Part shown: one piece after another, positions 1 to 17,758 of the stretch
Position numbering within the stretch: the first letter of the stretch is position 1
Layout of the letters: each line of letters starts with the position of its first letter
Source of the DNA: Meloidogyne chitwoodi
Lineage: Eukaryota; Nematoda; Chromadorea; Rhabditida; Meloidogynidae
Direction of reading: 5' to 3'
NCBI GenBank assembly: GCA_015183035.1
Contig: JACZZP010000003.1
Coordinates: forward strand, 620,001 to 684,000
DNA length: 64,000 nt
Program-made: the position numbers and the translations under genes
The notes under the pieces: model-generated
Told to the model about the DNA's origin: nothing
Seen by the model: only the letters and a program-made list of their open reading frames with translations
Databases searched by the model: none

Positions 1-359
1 CATAGGTATACCAAAAAAATAAAAATTTAAAAAATAAAATTAAAAAAAAAGATGTACAACTTTACATTCTCACGGACCTTTTCATCACCCAACAGAAATA
101 TGGTACCCAACAGAAGATATGAATACAAATAATTCTTTATTTCGTATTTGTGATGGATTTCCAATTGGAGAAGATCAAAATTGCAGGTTTTTTTATTTTT
201 TAAATTTAATTAAAATTTTAATTTAAAAAATTCTCTAGTAATGCCTATTTTGTTCATTTTCAAGTTGGAGATCATTTAAAATATTTTGGAAAATTAATTG
301 ATTTATATGGAAATAATGGTTGTCCTTATGAGACTAACAGAGAAGACAACACAATTTAA
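1..359 (+). CDS. Class-3 (fungal-type) lipase, C-terminal part only
   Basis: Last two or three exons of a gene that begins before the window. One exon (about 52-185) and the final exon (about 238-359) join in frame across a short GT-AG intron. The joined peptide carries HGPFHHPTEIWYP, then CDGFPIGEDQNCSN, then DHLKYFG, and ends at TAA. This order (H-x-TE-x-WY, a GED-x-x-CS motif, D-H-x-x-YFG) is the usual C-terminal end of the secreted nematode lipase class 3 (fungal lipase-like) family, where the first H-rich stretch lies near the catalytic histidine. These enzymes hydrolyse triacylglycerols and are typically secreted. The nucleophile GxSxG would lie upstream, outside the window, so activity cannot be judged. 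The assignment rests on motif memory only. Confidence 0.7.
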
Positions 360-390
360 ATTAACTTTTAAAAATAATTTTTTTGTTCAC

Positions 391-495
391 AAAAGTCCGC
401 AAGTTTTGTCTGCAAATATTAATTATTTTGAATAAAATCAAATCTTTTGCTAAAAAAATATTATATTAACTTGCGGACAAAAATTGCGGACTTTT
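391..495. repeat. MITE with about 25-bp inverted repeats (GTCCGCAA type)
   Basis: A 105-bp segment begins AAAAGTCCGCAAG and ends with its near-perfect reverse complement TTGCGGACTTTT; the inner halves of the arms (TGTCTGCAA / TTGCGGACA) also pair. It lies just downstream of the lipase stop codon. The same GTCCGCA-type motifs occur in the larger element at 18879-19380. Confidence 0.75.
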
Positions 496-694
496 ATAAT
501 TATTAAAAAATTTAATTTTTATTTAAATTTATTACAAAATGTATTGCAAATAAAAAAATATAAATAAAATGCATTAAAATAAATAAAATTAAAGGCACAA
601 AATTTCAAAAAAAAAATAAAATTATTTGAAAGAACGATACGTTCAAAAAAAATTTTTTTTAAATAATTTTTTCCCTTTTCTCATCTTCTTTTCT

Positions 695-2724
695 CTATAA
701 AATATTACAACAACGAATTAACCCAAAAGAAGAAGAATTTGAATTATTATTATTTTGTTCTTCTTTTTTTCGTATTTTTTTTGAATTATTATTTTGTTCA
801 TTTAAAGAATTTTTACTATTAAATTTATTTTCTTCTTCTAAATTAAATGAAGAACCACCAAAATGACTACAAGACGAATTATTTTGTTCTGACTTTAAAA
901 AAAAAATAAATAAATTATTTAAAAAATATATATAAATTTTTATTCTCATAGAGAGGTTTAGAGTTACCTTTAAAAAAGCTTAATAATTTTTTATTTAATT
1001 TTCTTCAAAAAATAATAATTAAATCTCAAGATTTAGAAACAATCAAAAAATATTTTTTAAAAAGTTAAAAATATCTTCTGATTTATAATACAAAAATTCA
1101 CTGAAAAATCTTGCAAAAAAGACAGGATATGTTTTACTTGAATATTCAAAAAATGTGTAAAAAAAAATTTTTTCTAATTCGAAACTCCCGACTCATACAA
1201 TCATTTTTTTTTAAAAAAGGTTTAAATCTTTACTTTTTGGAAAAGAAATTTTCTTTAAGAAGAAATGTGAAGGAAAGTTCTTAATTTAATTTATGAGGGA
1301 ATAAATTTATTTAAAAAAATTAAAACAAAAGAAAACCTCAAGTAAAATACTCTCAGCAATTGCCTGCATTGCTGTTTCTATTCCACGACCATTTAAAGCT
1401 TTTTTTTAATTAAATATTTAATTTTTAAAATTTAAATTAAAAAAAAACCTGAAGTCTCAAAATATTTAGCATTATTTTGTTGTTCAACAAATTGAATAGC
1501 TTCTTGTTCACTAACTTTTCTTTCTCCAGACAAATCACTTTTATTTCCAATTATAAATAATAAAATATTATTATATTCAGAATTATGTTCTAATACTTTA
1601 AAAATAAAATTATTAATTAAATTTTAAAGCAAAAGTTTTTTTTTTCAATTTTAAACCACAAAAAAAGGTTTTATATAAATATGGATTTTTTTAGAAAATA
1701 ATATAAATGTATATTTTAATTTAATAATTATTTAAAACCATAGACTGACGTTTCCAGACATTTCGTCAAACAAAATTGCACGACATTTCGTCCCAACGGC
1801 AAAAATCGTGGGCTAGGGTAAACTAAATGTAGTTTTTTTGCCTTAGTGGCGAAATGTCGTGCATTTTTGTTCGACGAAATGTACAGTCCTAGACCGACGT
1901 GGAAGATTTTGGGTCAGAATTCTAGAAATCCCTCTCCCTAAATTCTTTTTTTATTTTCGGGATTTGTTCCGTGAAATCCTGCCCCGTTATTTGCCTTTTT
2001 TAAAATCCCAAATCGGAATCTATTGAAAATTCTTTTCTTTAAAGGAACATTTGACAACGAAACTTTTCTTTTTTAATTTCTAATTTTATTTAAAAAAAAC
2101 CTTTAATCCAAGAATTTAATTCTTTAAAAGATTGTCTATTTGTTATATCAAAAACAATTAATGCTGCTGCTGTATTTCGTAAATACAAGGGAACCTTTTT
2201 TTAAAAAATATTTAAATTCTTTTAAAATTAAAAAAAACCATTGAACGAAATCTTTCTTGCCCAGCGGTGTCCCAAATTTGTAATTCAAATTCTCTGCCAT
2301 CCTGTATTTTTCTAATTAAAAAAATTAAAATAAATATTTGAAGAAATTAAATTAAAATTTTCAGACTCAAATGACACTTTAAAAATTAAAAAAACAAACG
2401 GGCGAGAACAAATAAAAAAAGCTCCTTGTGTGGAGCTTAATTTGCTAGTAAATCCTTGTCCATCATGACGAAGTAAAATTGAGGTTTTTCCAACACCTTT
2501 TGAAAAAACAAAAAATTTTAAAAAATTTTAATTTTTTTAAAGTCCAAAACGTTCAAAAAAATTAAAAAAATAAAAATACCCATATTTCCCAACATAACAA
2601 CTTTTGCTTTAAGTGGAAGTTGATAATTTGTTGCATTTTTTTTATTTCTTAAAAATTTAGTTTTGTGTTTAGAAGAAGAATTAAAATTATTTTGTTGACT
2701 ACTTTCTCCATTTTTATTATTCAT
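695..2724 (-). CDS. Rab-family small GTPase (Rab5/21/22-like group)
   Basis: Five to six exons on the minus strand. The N-terminus from ATG 2724 is a polar extension of about 35 residues, followed by KAKVVMLGNMGVGKTS (P-loop), WDTAGQERFRSM (G3), VFDITNRQSF, GNKSDL (G4) and ETSALNGRG (G5). All nucleotide-binding motifs of a Ras/Rab GTPase are present. The last exon (about 893-695) encodes a long Asn/Ser-rich hypervariable tail ending in RCCNIL; the adjacent cysteines fit Rab geranylgeranylation, although three residues follow them. Switch II and the following helix resemble the endosomal Rab5/Rab22/Rab21 group, but the switch I exon is short and divergent, so I do not assign an orthologue. Expected role: membrane-traffic switch on endosomal membranes. 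One intron holds a 133-bp MITE. Confidence 0.8.
1754..1886. repeat. MITE family A, copy 1 (ACATTTCGTCGAACA ends)
   Basis: Lies in an intron of the Rab gene. The terminal arms CCAGACATTTCGTC and GACGAAATGTACAG pair, and inside them GCACGACATTTCG pairs with CGAAATGTCGTGC. The core contains a conserved ACGGCAAAAATCGTGGGC segment. Near-identical copies lie at 3063-3198 and 27048-27178. Confidence 0.85.
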
Positions 2725-2795
2725 CTTTTTTTAATTTATTAAAAAATAAATAAATTTAATTTTTAAATTAAATTCCTTAAATATAAAAATATATT

Positions 2796-2830
2796 AATCA
2801 TCACTTTTTTTTTATTTTAAAGTGATGATT
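2796..2830. repeat. Perfect short hairpin upstream of the Rab start
   Basis: AATCATCACTTT and AAAGTGATGATT form a 12-bp stem around an 11-nt T/A-rich loop. It lies about 75 bp upstream of the Rab ATG, so it could fall in the promoter or 5' UTR. No function is assigned. Confidence 0.6.
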
Positions 2831-3062
2831 GGTGTAAAATAATAAAACAATTATTTTTAAATTAAAAAAAAAGGAGCTTTTTATAAAAATAAAATTTATT
2901 TAATTTTAAAAGAATTTTAAAAAAATTGATAAAATAAAATAAAAAGACATTTTTAATAAATATAAAATTTAAATAAATTAAGTAATTAAAAAAAATATTT
3001 TTAAACTAATTTTTAATTCAAAAAAGAGTTATTTGTGAACTTTATTTTTAAAAAATGGGGAT

Positions 3063-3198
3063 CTGTACATTTTGTCGAACAAAAATGCACGACATTTCGC
3101 CACTACGGCAAAAAAAACTACATTTCGTTTACCATAGCCCACGATTTTTGCCGTTGGGACGAAATGTCGTGCAATTTCTGTTCGACGAAATGTCTGGA
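3063..3198. repeat. MITE family A, copy 2
   Basis: Same element as 1754-1886 but inverted in orientation: it starts CTGTACATTTTGTCGAAC and ends GACGAAATGTCTGGA, with the central CCCACGATTTTTGCCGTTGG segment conserved. The open frame of 71 codons across it (3035-3250) is a by-product of the repeat. Confidence 0.85.
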
Positions 3199-4119
3199 CA
3201 CGAAAAAATGTGATCAGAACAAACAGAGAAAAATGATGAAAAGAGGGTAAATATTATACATAAATAATCGATTAAATTAAATATATTTTTATTAGTTAGT
3301 CATCATAAAAAAAATTTTTTTATATTAATGAATTTTTAAATATTTTTAAGTAATTAATTAAAATTAAATCATTGGACATTTGAGTCTGACACAATTTGGA
3401 AGTGAATTTATTGACTAGAATTTTTGAAAAGATTTTTTATGTTTAAGTAAAAATGTCTTTTGTCTATTTGTTTACTTAAATAATATAAATATTCTAACAA
3501 ACCAACACACAAATACAAAGAACAAAAATAGCAAAAAAAAAATAGGGCAAAATCATGTGAATAAAATAAGAATTTTTCTTCATAAAAAAGAACTTTTTAT
3601 TAACAGACAATAATTATTTAACATAAATAGTAATTAGACTGTTGAGTCATGAGAATTTATATTTTATTATAATAATAGGAAATAAAGCAAAAAAATAAAA
3701 AAAAATAACACAAACCTTCCCTTCAAGTACACCCAAAAGATCAACTTTTTTTTAAATAAAAAAAATTCAAGAAGAATATATTTTTATCTTAAATTTTTAA
3801 TAATTTATTAATAAAAATTAAAAAAAAATATATGTAATTTTATAAAAATAAAAAAACAAATAATTTTATAAATAAAGAAAAAATAATCAAAAAAAACTAA
3901 TTTATTTATTTATGAAAATAAAATTAATTTAAAAAAATAAATAAATTTACTAAAAATGGCAAAATAAATTTTTTAATTTTAAAATACAAATTTTAAAAAG
4001 GTTTTAATTTTTTAAGTTGATTAGGTACAAAGAATTAAGTACACAAAAATATTGGAGGTTCAAAAGACACGCAGAAACAAAAATAAAGAATATCCATTAT
4101 GTAAAAAAAGGAAAATCGG

Positions 4120-4215
4120 TAAAGTTGTGTTTTGGTTCGGTGGGTTGCGCTTTTGCCTAGTGAGGTAAAATAGGCAGGTTCGATGCCTGGTGAGGGTAAT
4201 TCAATTTTTAGAACC
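4120..4215 (+). repeat. Possible tRNA-derived (SINE-like) segment
   Basis: GGTTCGATGCC at about 4178 matches the Pol III B-box consensus exactly, and TTGCCTAGTGAGG upstream resembles a degenerate A box. A TGG-type end follows the B box. No full cloverleaf can be drawn, so this is a tRNA-like relic or SINE head rather than a tRNA gene. A second B-box-like piece sits at 5105-5135 on the opposite strand. Confidence 0.3.
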
Positions 4216-4680
4216 TCCAAATGATAAAAATATTTAAGTAAATAATTAAAAATATTTTTTAAATTATAATAATTTTTTTTCGTCCTTCGATGGCCACAGA
4301 AAATTTTAAAAAATTTATACAATTATTATTTTATAACTTTCTCATCCTTATTTGTGCATTAGTTAAAGGTTTTTCATAATAATTTTCTTGATCATTTTGT
4401 TCTAAAAAATAAAAAATTAAATCATTATTTTAATTTAAAAAAATTTAATTTTTAAAAAGAGAATAAATAATAAAAAAATATTAATAGAAAAAAAGACAGA
4501 AAATTAAAAAAAAATTTTTGTAAGAAAAAACAAGCAAAGCCATGTATTAAAAAATAAAAATGTTAGTTAAAAAAAAATAAATAATATTTTTAAAAAATAA
4601 AAAAGCCTTTTCCCCACCATCCCATCCCTGTTAATTTAAATTAATTTTTAATAAAATAAATTAAAAAAAATGTTAAAATA

Positions 4681-10147
<5,467 letters not shown>

Positions 10148-11280
10148 TAAATAATTTAAGTTAGAGAAGAAGAAATAGTATGTAGTTAAAAGAGAATTAG
10201 AGAATTAAAATTGTTGTTAGTTAAAATTTTAAGTAGGTTAATCTAAAATTATTTAAAAATATTTATTAATGTTTTTGTGTTTTTTGAGTAAAATATATAT
10301 TTAGTACATTAGAGTCTGACAGAAAAATTAATTTTTAATATTATATTACAATTTCTACTGAAAGTTGTTTTGACTTTTCATTTAAAAAAAACTTTAATTG
10401 CTCTAAATTAAAAAAAGTAAACAATCAAAATAGGAAAGGGGGAGTGTTCGATCAACACTTTTGTATATTTTTATACATAAAAGAAATGCGCAAAAAGAGG
10501 AAAGAGCTTGATCGATTTTTAATTGAATATTTTGTAAATAAAGACCTTCATCCACACAAATGGGGATTTAAAAACAAGAGGTTAACTTTAGAAAATAGCT
10601 TGAGAAAATTTTAAAGAAAATTGGAAAATTATTTTCGACATGATAAAATTTTTAGACAATTTTTCTCAAAAATGCCACTTGAGTCTAAAATTTTTTATGT
10701 CACTTGAGTCTGAAATTACTTAATTCGTTTTTATTAGATAAAGGAAGGTTCTTCCTTTTATCTAAAAATATATTTTTGAAAATTTAATTCCCCTCAAATT
10801 TTAAATTCTATTTTAATTTACAAGTGTTAAATAAAAGGGTAAAAAAATATGTTTATTTAATTTTATAAAAAACAAACAAATAAAATAAATTTATACAAAT
10901 AAACTGTTGACTGACTCATCACTCTGCCATTTATCTCTTAACAAAATTTATGTATATATTTTTTAACAAAACGTCACAAGAGGAAAATGTTAAAAAAATT
11001 ATAAAAACCACTATCTAAATAATAATTTGATATTTAAAAATATATTGATTTTTTAAATGAATTTTTTGTTATTTTTTTTAAATTGGAAGTTGACCCCTTT
11101 TCTTTAAAATGTGAGAATAAGCTTTTTTTGTGATAGATAGAAAATTAATTTTTTTGTCAAAAGATAAAAATATTACAATTAGACAATAATAAATGAAAAA
11201 AGGAATAGAAAAAAAGTTAAAAATAAAAAAGATTGGGATAAAAAGGACACCAAAAGGGATTGGCTCGTGTATGTCCTTAT
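10148..11280. other. Intergenic region upstream of ced-1
   Basis: No gene is supported. It contains the presumed ced-1 promoter (minus strand), AT-rich tracts and several scattered GAGTCTGA/GAGTCTAAA motifs (about 10310, 10682, 10706). It ends at the target duplication GTCCTTAT (11273-11280) of the Merlin element. Confidence 0.5.
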
Positions 11281-12452
11281 GGCTCTACTTCACTTTATGA
11301 GTCCAATCGAACATTATGAGTCCAATGAAAGTTTATGAGTCCAATCAAAATTTATGAGTCCAATCTAAACTTTATGAGTCCAATCAAAATTTATGAGTCC
11401 AAACAAAAGTTTATGAGTCCAATCAAAATTTATGGCGTAATTAAAATTTTAAGTGTTAAATCGAAACTATAAGGCAAATAAAACAATATCATGTGACGGG
11501 AAACTGAATTCTAATCTCTTCCATTAAATGTTGAAAAATTTTTTGATTTCCATGAAAGCGACGGAACATGTATTGGTACAAATAGCTTTTTAGCATATTA
11601 TGGTTTGTACCTTGTAAGTGACGGAGTGATTTCTTAAGAGCACCCCAGGAAGCCTCAATTCTAGCATTAGGAGTGCCGATAAAATCATTCAAAAGAATTT
11701 GATATGAAAGAGCATCCAAAAGCAGCAATGAGCCGGGAGGAAGGACTTCTCCGTCATTTATTTCAAGGATTGAATGCCTTGATCTAGGAGCAGCTAATAG
11801 TAGAGCATAAAATGTCCAAATAATCATGAATTTAATACATTTTTCCATTGAAGCCAGATTAACTTTTGTCTTGAATGTTCACAATTTATTGAAAAGTAAA
11901 TAGTACTAAAAATATCAGCTCATATTTATAACACAAAAAGTGGACTGTGAATGTGCAAGTTTTATATCTTATCATTTATTTGCAAATAAAAGCGTGCATC
12001 TTTAGCGTTTCTCGGGTGATTTTCGCATCAGTGAGTAAAAAAGTATAATAAATTTTTATTTGCATTAAGATCAAAAAGAACAGGAGCGTAAGATTAAAAA
12101 TGACAAAGCAAGCATGGCATTAATTCTAATGTATTCAGCAAGGGGCGGGAATCGTTTGGACTTACATATATGTGAAGATTAGATATTTCTTGTTTTGTTT
12201 TCAGAACGTAGAAATAGGTTTAAATACATACATAGGTTTAAAATAATAAATTTATCCTCTTATTTTTTCACTGAACGAATAAAAAATTTAAATTGCGTAA
12301 AAAATTTTGTTTGGACTCATAAATTTTGATAGGACTCATAAACTTTTGTTTGGACTCATATATTTTGTTTGGACTCATAAACTTTCATTTGGACTCATAA
12401 ACTTTCATTGGACTCATAATGTTCGATTGGACTCATAAAGTGAAGTAGAGCC
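11281..12452 (-). mobile_element. Merlin-type (ISXO2/IS1595-like) DNA transposon, transposase truncated
   Basis: A 1172-bp element. The ends GGCTCTACTTCACTTTATGA and TCATAAAGTGAAGTAGAGCC are perfect inverted repeats starting with GG, and the element is flanked by a perfect 8-bp direct repeat GTCCTTAT (11273-11280 and 12453-12460). This fits Merlin elements, which make 8-9 bp target duplications. Both ends are extended by 5-7 tandem copies of a TTTATGAGTCCAATC-like unit in inverted orientation. Inside lies a minus-strand ORF for the C-terminal part of an ISXO2-like transposase. The perfect TSD suggests fairly recent insertion. It sits inside an older short repeat bounded by AAGGACACC (11243) and GGTGTCCTT (12482). 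Confidence 0.85.
11489..11848 (-). CDS. ISXO2-like transposase C-terminal fragment
   Basis: 119 codons from ATG 11848. The last two thirds match the IS1595/ISXO2 (Merlin) transposase C-terminus: GTPNARIEASWGALKKSL followed by LKSYLYQYMFRRFHG, corresponding to the family pattern N-x-x-ES-W...L..YL.E-MWR that includes the third catalytic acidic residue (here IEASW). The first two catalytic aspartates and the zinc-binding N-terminus are missing, and no other frame of the element supplies them. A full Merlin transposase is roughly 250-300 residues, so this copy is probably inactive and would depend on another copy. The N-terminal 25 residues are hydrophobic and may not be native transposase. Confidence 0.75.
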   Translation of the reverse strand: MEKCIKFMIIWTFYALLLAAPRSRHSILEINDGEVLPPGSLLLLDALSYQILLNDFIGTPNARIEASWGALKKSLRHLQGTNHNMLKSYLYQYMFRRFHGNQKIFQHLMEEIRIQFPVT

Positions 12453-12460
12453 GTCCTTAT

Positions 12461-13145
12461 AACCTTTGTGTCACTTTTACAGGTGTCCTTATAACAAAAG
12501 TTTCAAATTTAATGAGATTAAAAAGATTCAAAAACTTTTATTTTCATAAAACATTAATTCAATGAACATTTTTCGTATTGTAATATAATTTAAATTAAAA
12601 AAGTTTATTGGTCTCTACTGAGTAGTAATTTTATTTGATTGTTTAGGACTAAAAATAAAAAAGTAACGATCAATTTAATTAATAGACCAAGAGAGAAAAA
12701 AGAGAAAAACAAGGGTAAAAGGAAAGCTTTTTAACTACTAAACATAAAATTAAATATTCGGAGTAGGGTTAAATAAAATTTAAAAAAACTATTTTTATGA
12801 AATAAATTAAAAAATAATTTAATTATTAAAAAATAACAAATTCTGATCAGTTAAAAATAAAAAGAAAAGAATAAATTACTATAAAAAGATTAAAATCAAT
12901 TAAAAATAATTCTCAAGGTTAATTTTACTCCAAAAATTTATGAGATCTCTCTTCTTTTTAACTTTAACTATTTTCTTTGTTTATTTTATTGATTGTTTTA
13001 AATAATTTTACAAATTTATTAATTTAAACTTTTCATAAAAACATTTTTAAATATTCATATGAGATTTTGAAGATTTAGGAAAGACGTGAATCTGTTCTCA
13101 AATAATTATTTAAAGAAGTATTTTCTTCTTTTTCAAATTCAATAT
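12461..13145. other. Intergenic AT-rich region right of the Merlin element
   Basis: After the target duplication come CAGGTGTCCTTATAAC (part of the older host repeat) and AT-rich DNA. The stretch 13065-13145 on the minus strand could encode a few more residues of the CDC5L-derived frame (NDFHLNIEFEKEE), but the splice phase does not fit. Nothing else is recognised. Confidence 0.45.
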
Positions 13146-14809
<1,664 letters not shown>

Positions 14810-16216
14810 TTAACTATAAACAACACCGTCAATCTTGAGTTCGCCAGAATCACGCGATTCATCTCTTTTTCTTATCTTTTTAATTTCAAGACCCTCAACA
14901 TGCTGAAAATAATTTATTATGATTTTTTCTTATTGTTAAAAAATGAATAATATACATAGAAAAAGTATTTTATTAACTAAAAAATCATACATTTATGGCA
15001 AGCAATATATATCGAGTAGTCACCATATAATTACGTTGAGGAAAAGTAGCTGAATTTTTAATTGAAGTTGCAATTTCGGTAAAGTTATTATTTTTAGGCT
15101 CTTTTTCAAATGATAGGTATCCAAGATTAATTCCGAATAATCCACAACCATCAAAAACCACAGCACCGCTATCACCCTTAGAAGCATCAATTGTGCCAAA
15201 CATAAAAGGTCCTTTTTCTTTTGGTTCTGAATATTAATTAATTTTCTTATAAAGAAAATTCAAACCTGTAAAAATCTGCATTCTATGGGAGAATCCATGA
15301 TTGAATGACTCTCGATTTTCAATATTTCCCATGCCATAGAGCTCAATATATACCCCTTCACACTCATCTTGACAAAGAGGAGGTCCAATAAGATCCATTT
15401 CGTGGATACATTGTAGTAGGACAAAATCGAGTGGTTCGTTAATAAATCTAACCATTGTATCATATGTTGTTCTTCCATCAGTAGAATGGACTTGAACAAC
15501 GGTTTCATCTCGTACATATTCTTTGTGCTTTCCATGCCTGTAGGTCACGAAGAAATTCGTTTTAACAAAAGTAGCACAAGATTTAATCTTGTTTGATTCT
15601 TTGATAACAAATAAATATTTGGCAAATTCGGAAGGTGCAGCTAAACGCTCTAAAATTAATTTATAAATAATTTTAAATTGATAATATAAAAAATACTCTG
15701 TAATTTTGAGAATGGAGTCCTTTCTCTTTTATCTAAATATTTTTAAAATTAAAAAGTCATCAGTTTTATTTTTTACTAAGATTTCGCTTACATTAATTAT
15801 AAATTACTTATAGAATTTTAAAATGTTTAAAACAAAACCTTTAAAAATGACTTCAAATGTCTTCCCTGTCCACCCACTAGATGGTTCCAAAAAAACTCTT
15901 TTTTTCTCATCAAAACTGTAAATAATTCAAATATTAATTTGAAATTATACTTCAATAGACATACTCAACAGCACGTACGCGGCCAGTTTTTTGATTTTTA
16001 TAGTTTAGTCCATAAGCACCAGGAAGTGCACGTTTAAGTGTAGCTAATCTCAAAGTTCCATCCTTGGAAAGAAGAATCTCATTCTCCTTATTTTTAATAG
16101 GATCGAGAACAATAACGCACTAAAAATAGAGATTGGATTATAACTCAGATAAAAATATAATTAAAAACCTGGTCTTGTACTTTACTAACAGATGTGGTTG
16201 CTTTACCAGAACTCAT
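14810..16216 (-). CDS. TDP-43 N-terminal-domain/trypsin-like protease fusion, paralogue A
   Basis: Seven exons, about 342 residues, no signal peptide (MSSGKATTSVSKVQD), so probably intracellular. Residues ~17-93 match the TDP-43 N-terminal domain: a VLDP strand, DGTLRLATL, LPGAYGLNYKN, RAV, then FLEPSSGW and FEVIFK, the same spacing as DGT-PGA-GL-Y-N-R-V-GW in TDP-43. Residues ~107-310 form a trypsin-like domain with VTYRHGKH (His ~144), PLDFVLLQ (Asp ~180) and SKGDSGAVVF (Ser ~253), then GLFGINLG. All three catalytic residues are in the right order. A short Lys/Arg-rich tail (KKIRKRDESRDSG) ends at 14810. No RNA-binding RRM is present. The paralogue at 17759-19641 has the same exon order and phases, which supports a real fused gene. 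Substrate unknown; the N-domain in TDP-43 drives head-to-tail oligomerisation. Confidence 0.75.
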
Positions 16217-16368
16217 TTCGTAATAAACAAAGAATTTAGAATTGATAAACTACTGAAAAGTTTAAAAAACGAAGAGTAAAAAAAAGTAAAATTAACAATA
16301 AAATAGTCAAGTGTATCAGTCAACAATTAAATTAAAAAACGAAATAAAATTTTTAAATTTATCTAATT

Positions 16369-16557
16369 TTAAACCAAAAAACATTTAAAATGCATCGCAA
16401 TTCCTTTCTCTTTTGGCTTGCTCTGTTCTATTTTTTCCGCTCGAAGTGCTTTAAGTATCTGTCGTTCTTCGTAAAACTGCTCGGCAATTTTTATTACGTT
16501 CAGACATGGACAATCTGTTTTTGAAAAAATATTGAATGAAACTATTATTATGGGCAT
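16369..16557 (-). pseudogene. MRPL52-like 3' exon, copy A (5' exons deleted)
   Basis: 62 codons whose core (VIKIAEQFYEERQILKALRA, then EKIEQSKPKEK) is the paralogue of the last exon of the MRPL52-like gene at 19811-20277. Here the upstream exons with the DFSFLDGR motif are missing: the sequence passes straight from this exon into DNA that lies beyond 20700 in the other unit. The frame of this exon is intact, unlike that of copy B. Probably a non-functional remnant. The MRPL52 identity rests on copy B. Confidence 0.55.
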
Positions 16558-16632
16558 CTTAAAAATAGAGGGGAATAATAAAAATCAATTTAAGAAGAAA
16601 AAATAATTTAAAAATTATTCAATTATTTTTTA

Positions 16633-17019
16633 TTAAATATTATTGCCATCTTTATTGTTGAAATTGTTGTCCCCACCAACTAGTAGTTCTTCCCCTTCTT
16701 TTTCATTAATATCTGTGTCATTCGAATTTATTGGTTGACATTGCTGTAAACTATCCAATGTCAATGCCATTCGTGAACGAAAGTTTAATAATGAATTACG
16801 GAAAATTCTAAATAAAATTAACAAAATTTAAATATTAACAATTTTTAAAAAATTACTCATTATCCAATCGATTCATTAAACGCGCTCTAATTGATTTGAC
16901 GGCATTACTTAAATTAATTTAAAAATAAATAAAAATGTTTTTTAAAGAGAAACCTCATATCATTCGTCACAAAGCCTTTAAAAGCTTCTTCAAAAGCAGT
17001 TAAATCAACAATTAATTCT

Positions 17020-17020
<1 letters not shown>
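16633..17020 (-). pseudogene. Sec5/EXOC2 3' fragment (duplicated last three exons)
   Basis: Near-identical to the last exons of the full Sec5 gene at 20800-21190: VDLTAFEEAFKGFVTNDMR, then SIRARLMNRLDNE, then FRNSLLNFRSRMALTLDSLQ with an acidic/Gly/Asn tail ending at 16633. Similarity to the full gene stops in mid-exon at about 17012-17022, just after AATCAACAATTA, where CDC5L intron sequence begins. This is the breakpoint of the tandem duplication, so the fragment has no 5' end of its own. Confidence 0.85.
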
Positions 17021-17590
<570 letters not shown>

Positions 17591-17758
17591 TTCTCAAAAA
17601 TATTATCAAAAAATAATTAAAAAAATAGAATTATTTATATGATTTATACAAATAATTCGGAAACATTAGTCCAATATATTTAATTAAAAAATAAAGAAGT
17701 CAATTATTTAATTTTAAAGAAAAATATAGACTAAAGAATCAATAAATAAAACAATAAT

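Larger units (their letters stand above)
2725..4034. other. Intergenic region, AT-rich, between Rab gene and SINE-like segment
   Basis: No coding region is supported here. It holds the 5' flank of the Rab gene, a short perfect hairpin (AATCATCACTTT / AAAGTGATGATT, 2796-2830), one family-A MITE (3063-3198) and long poly-A/T tracts. The remainder is simple AT-rich sequence. Confidence 0.6.

Noticed and set aside
4035..4322. 95-codon minus-strand frame containing SPGIEPAYFTSLGKSATH
   Set aside because: This phrase is typical of translated tRNA-like/SINE DNA (B-box region), not of a protein gene.
11281..12452. CRISPR-like array because of regularly repeated TTATGAGTCCAAT units
   Set aside because: Units are 15-17 bp, abut with almost no spacer, and are inverted between the two ends of a transposon; the genome is eukaryotic.
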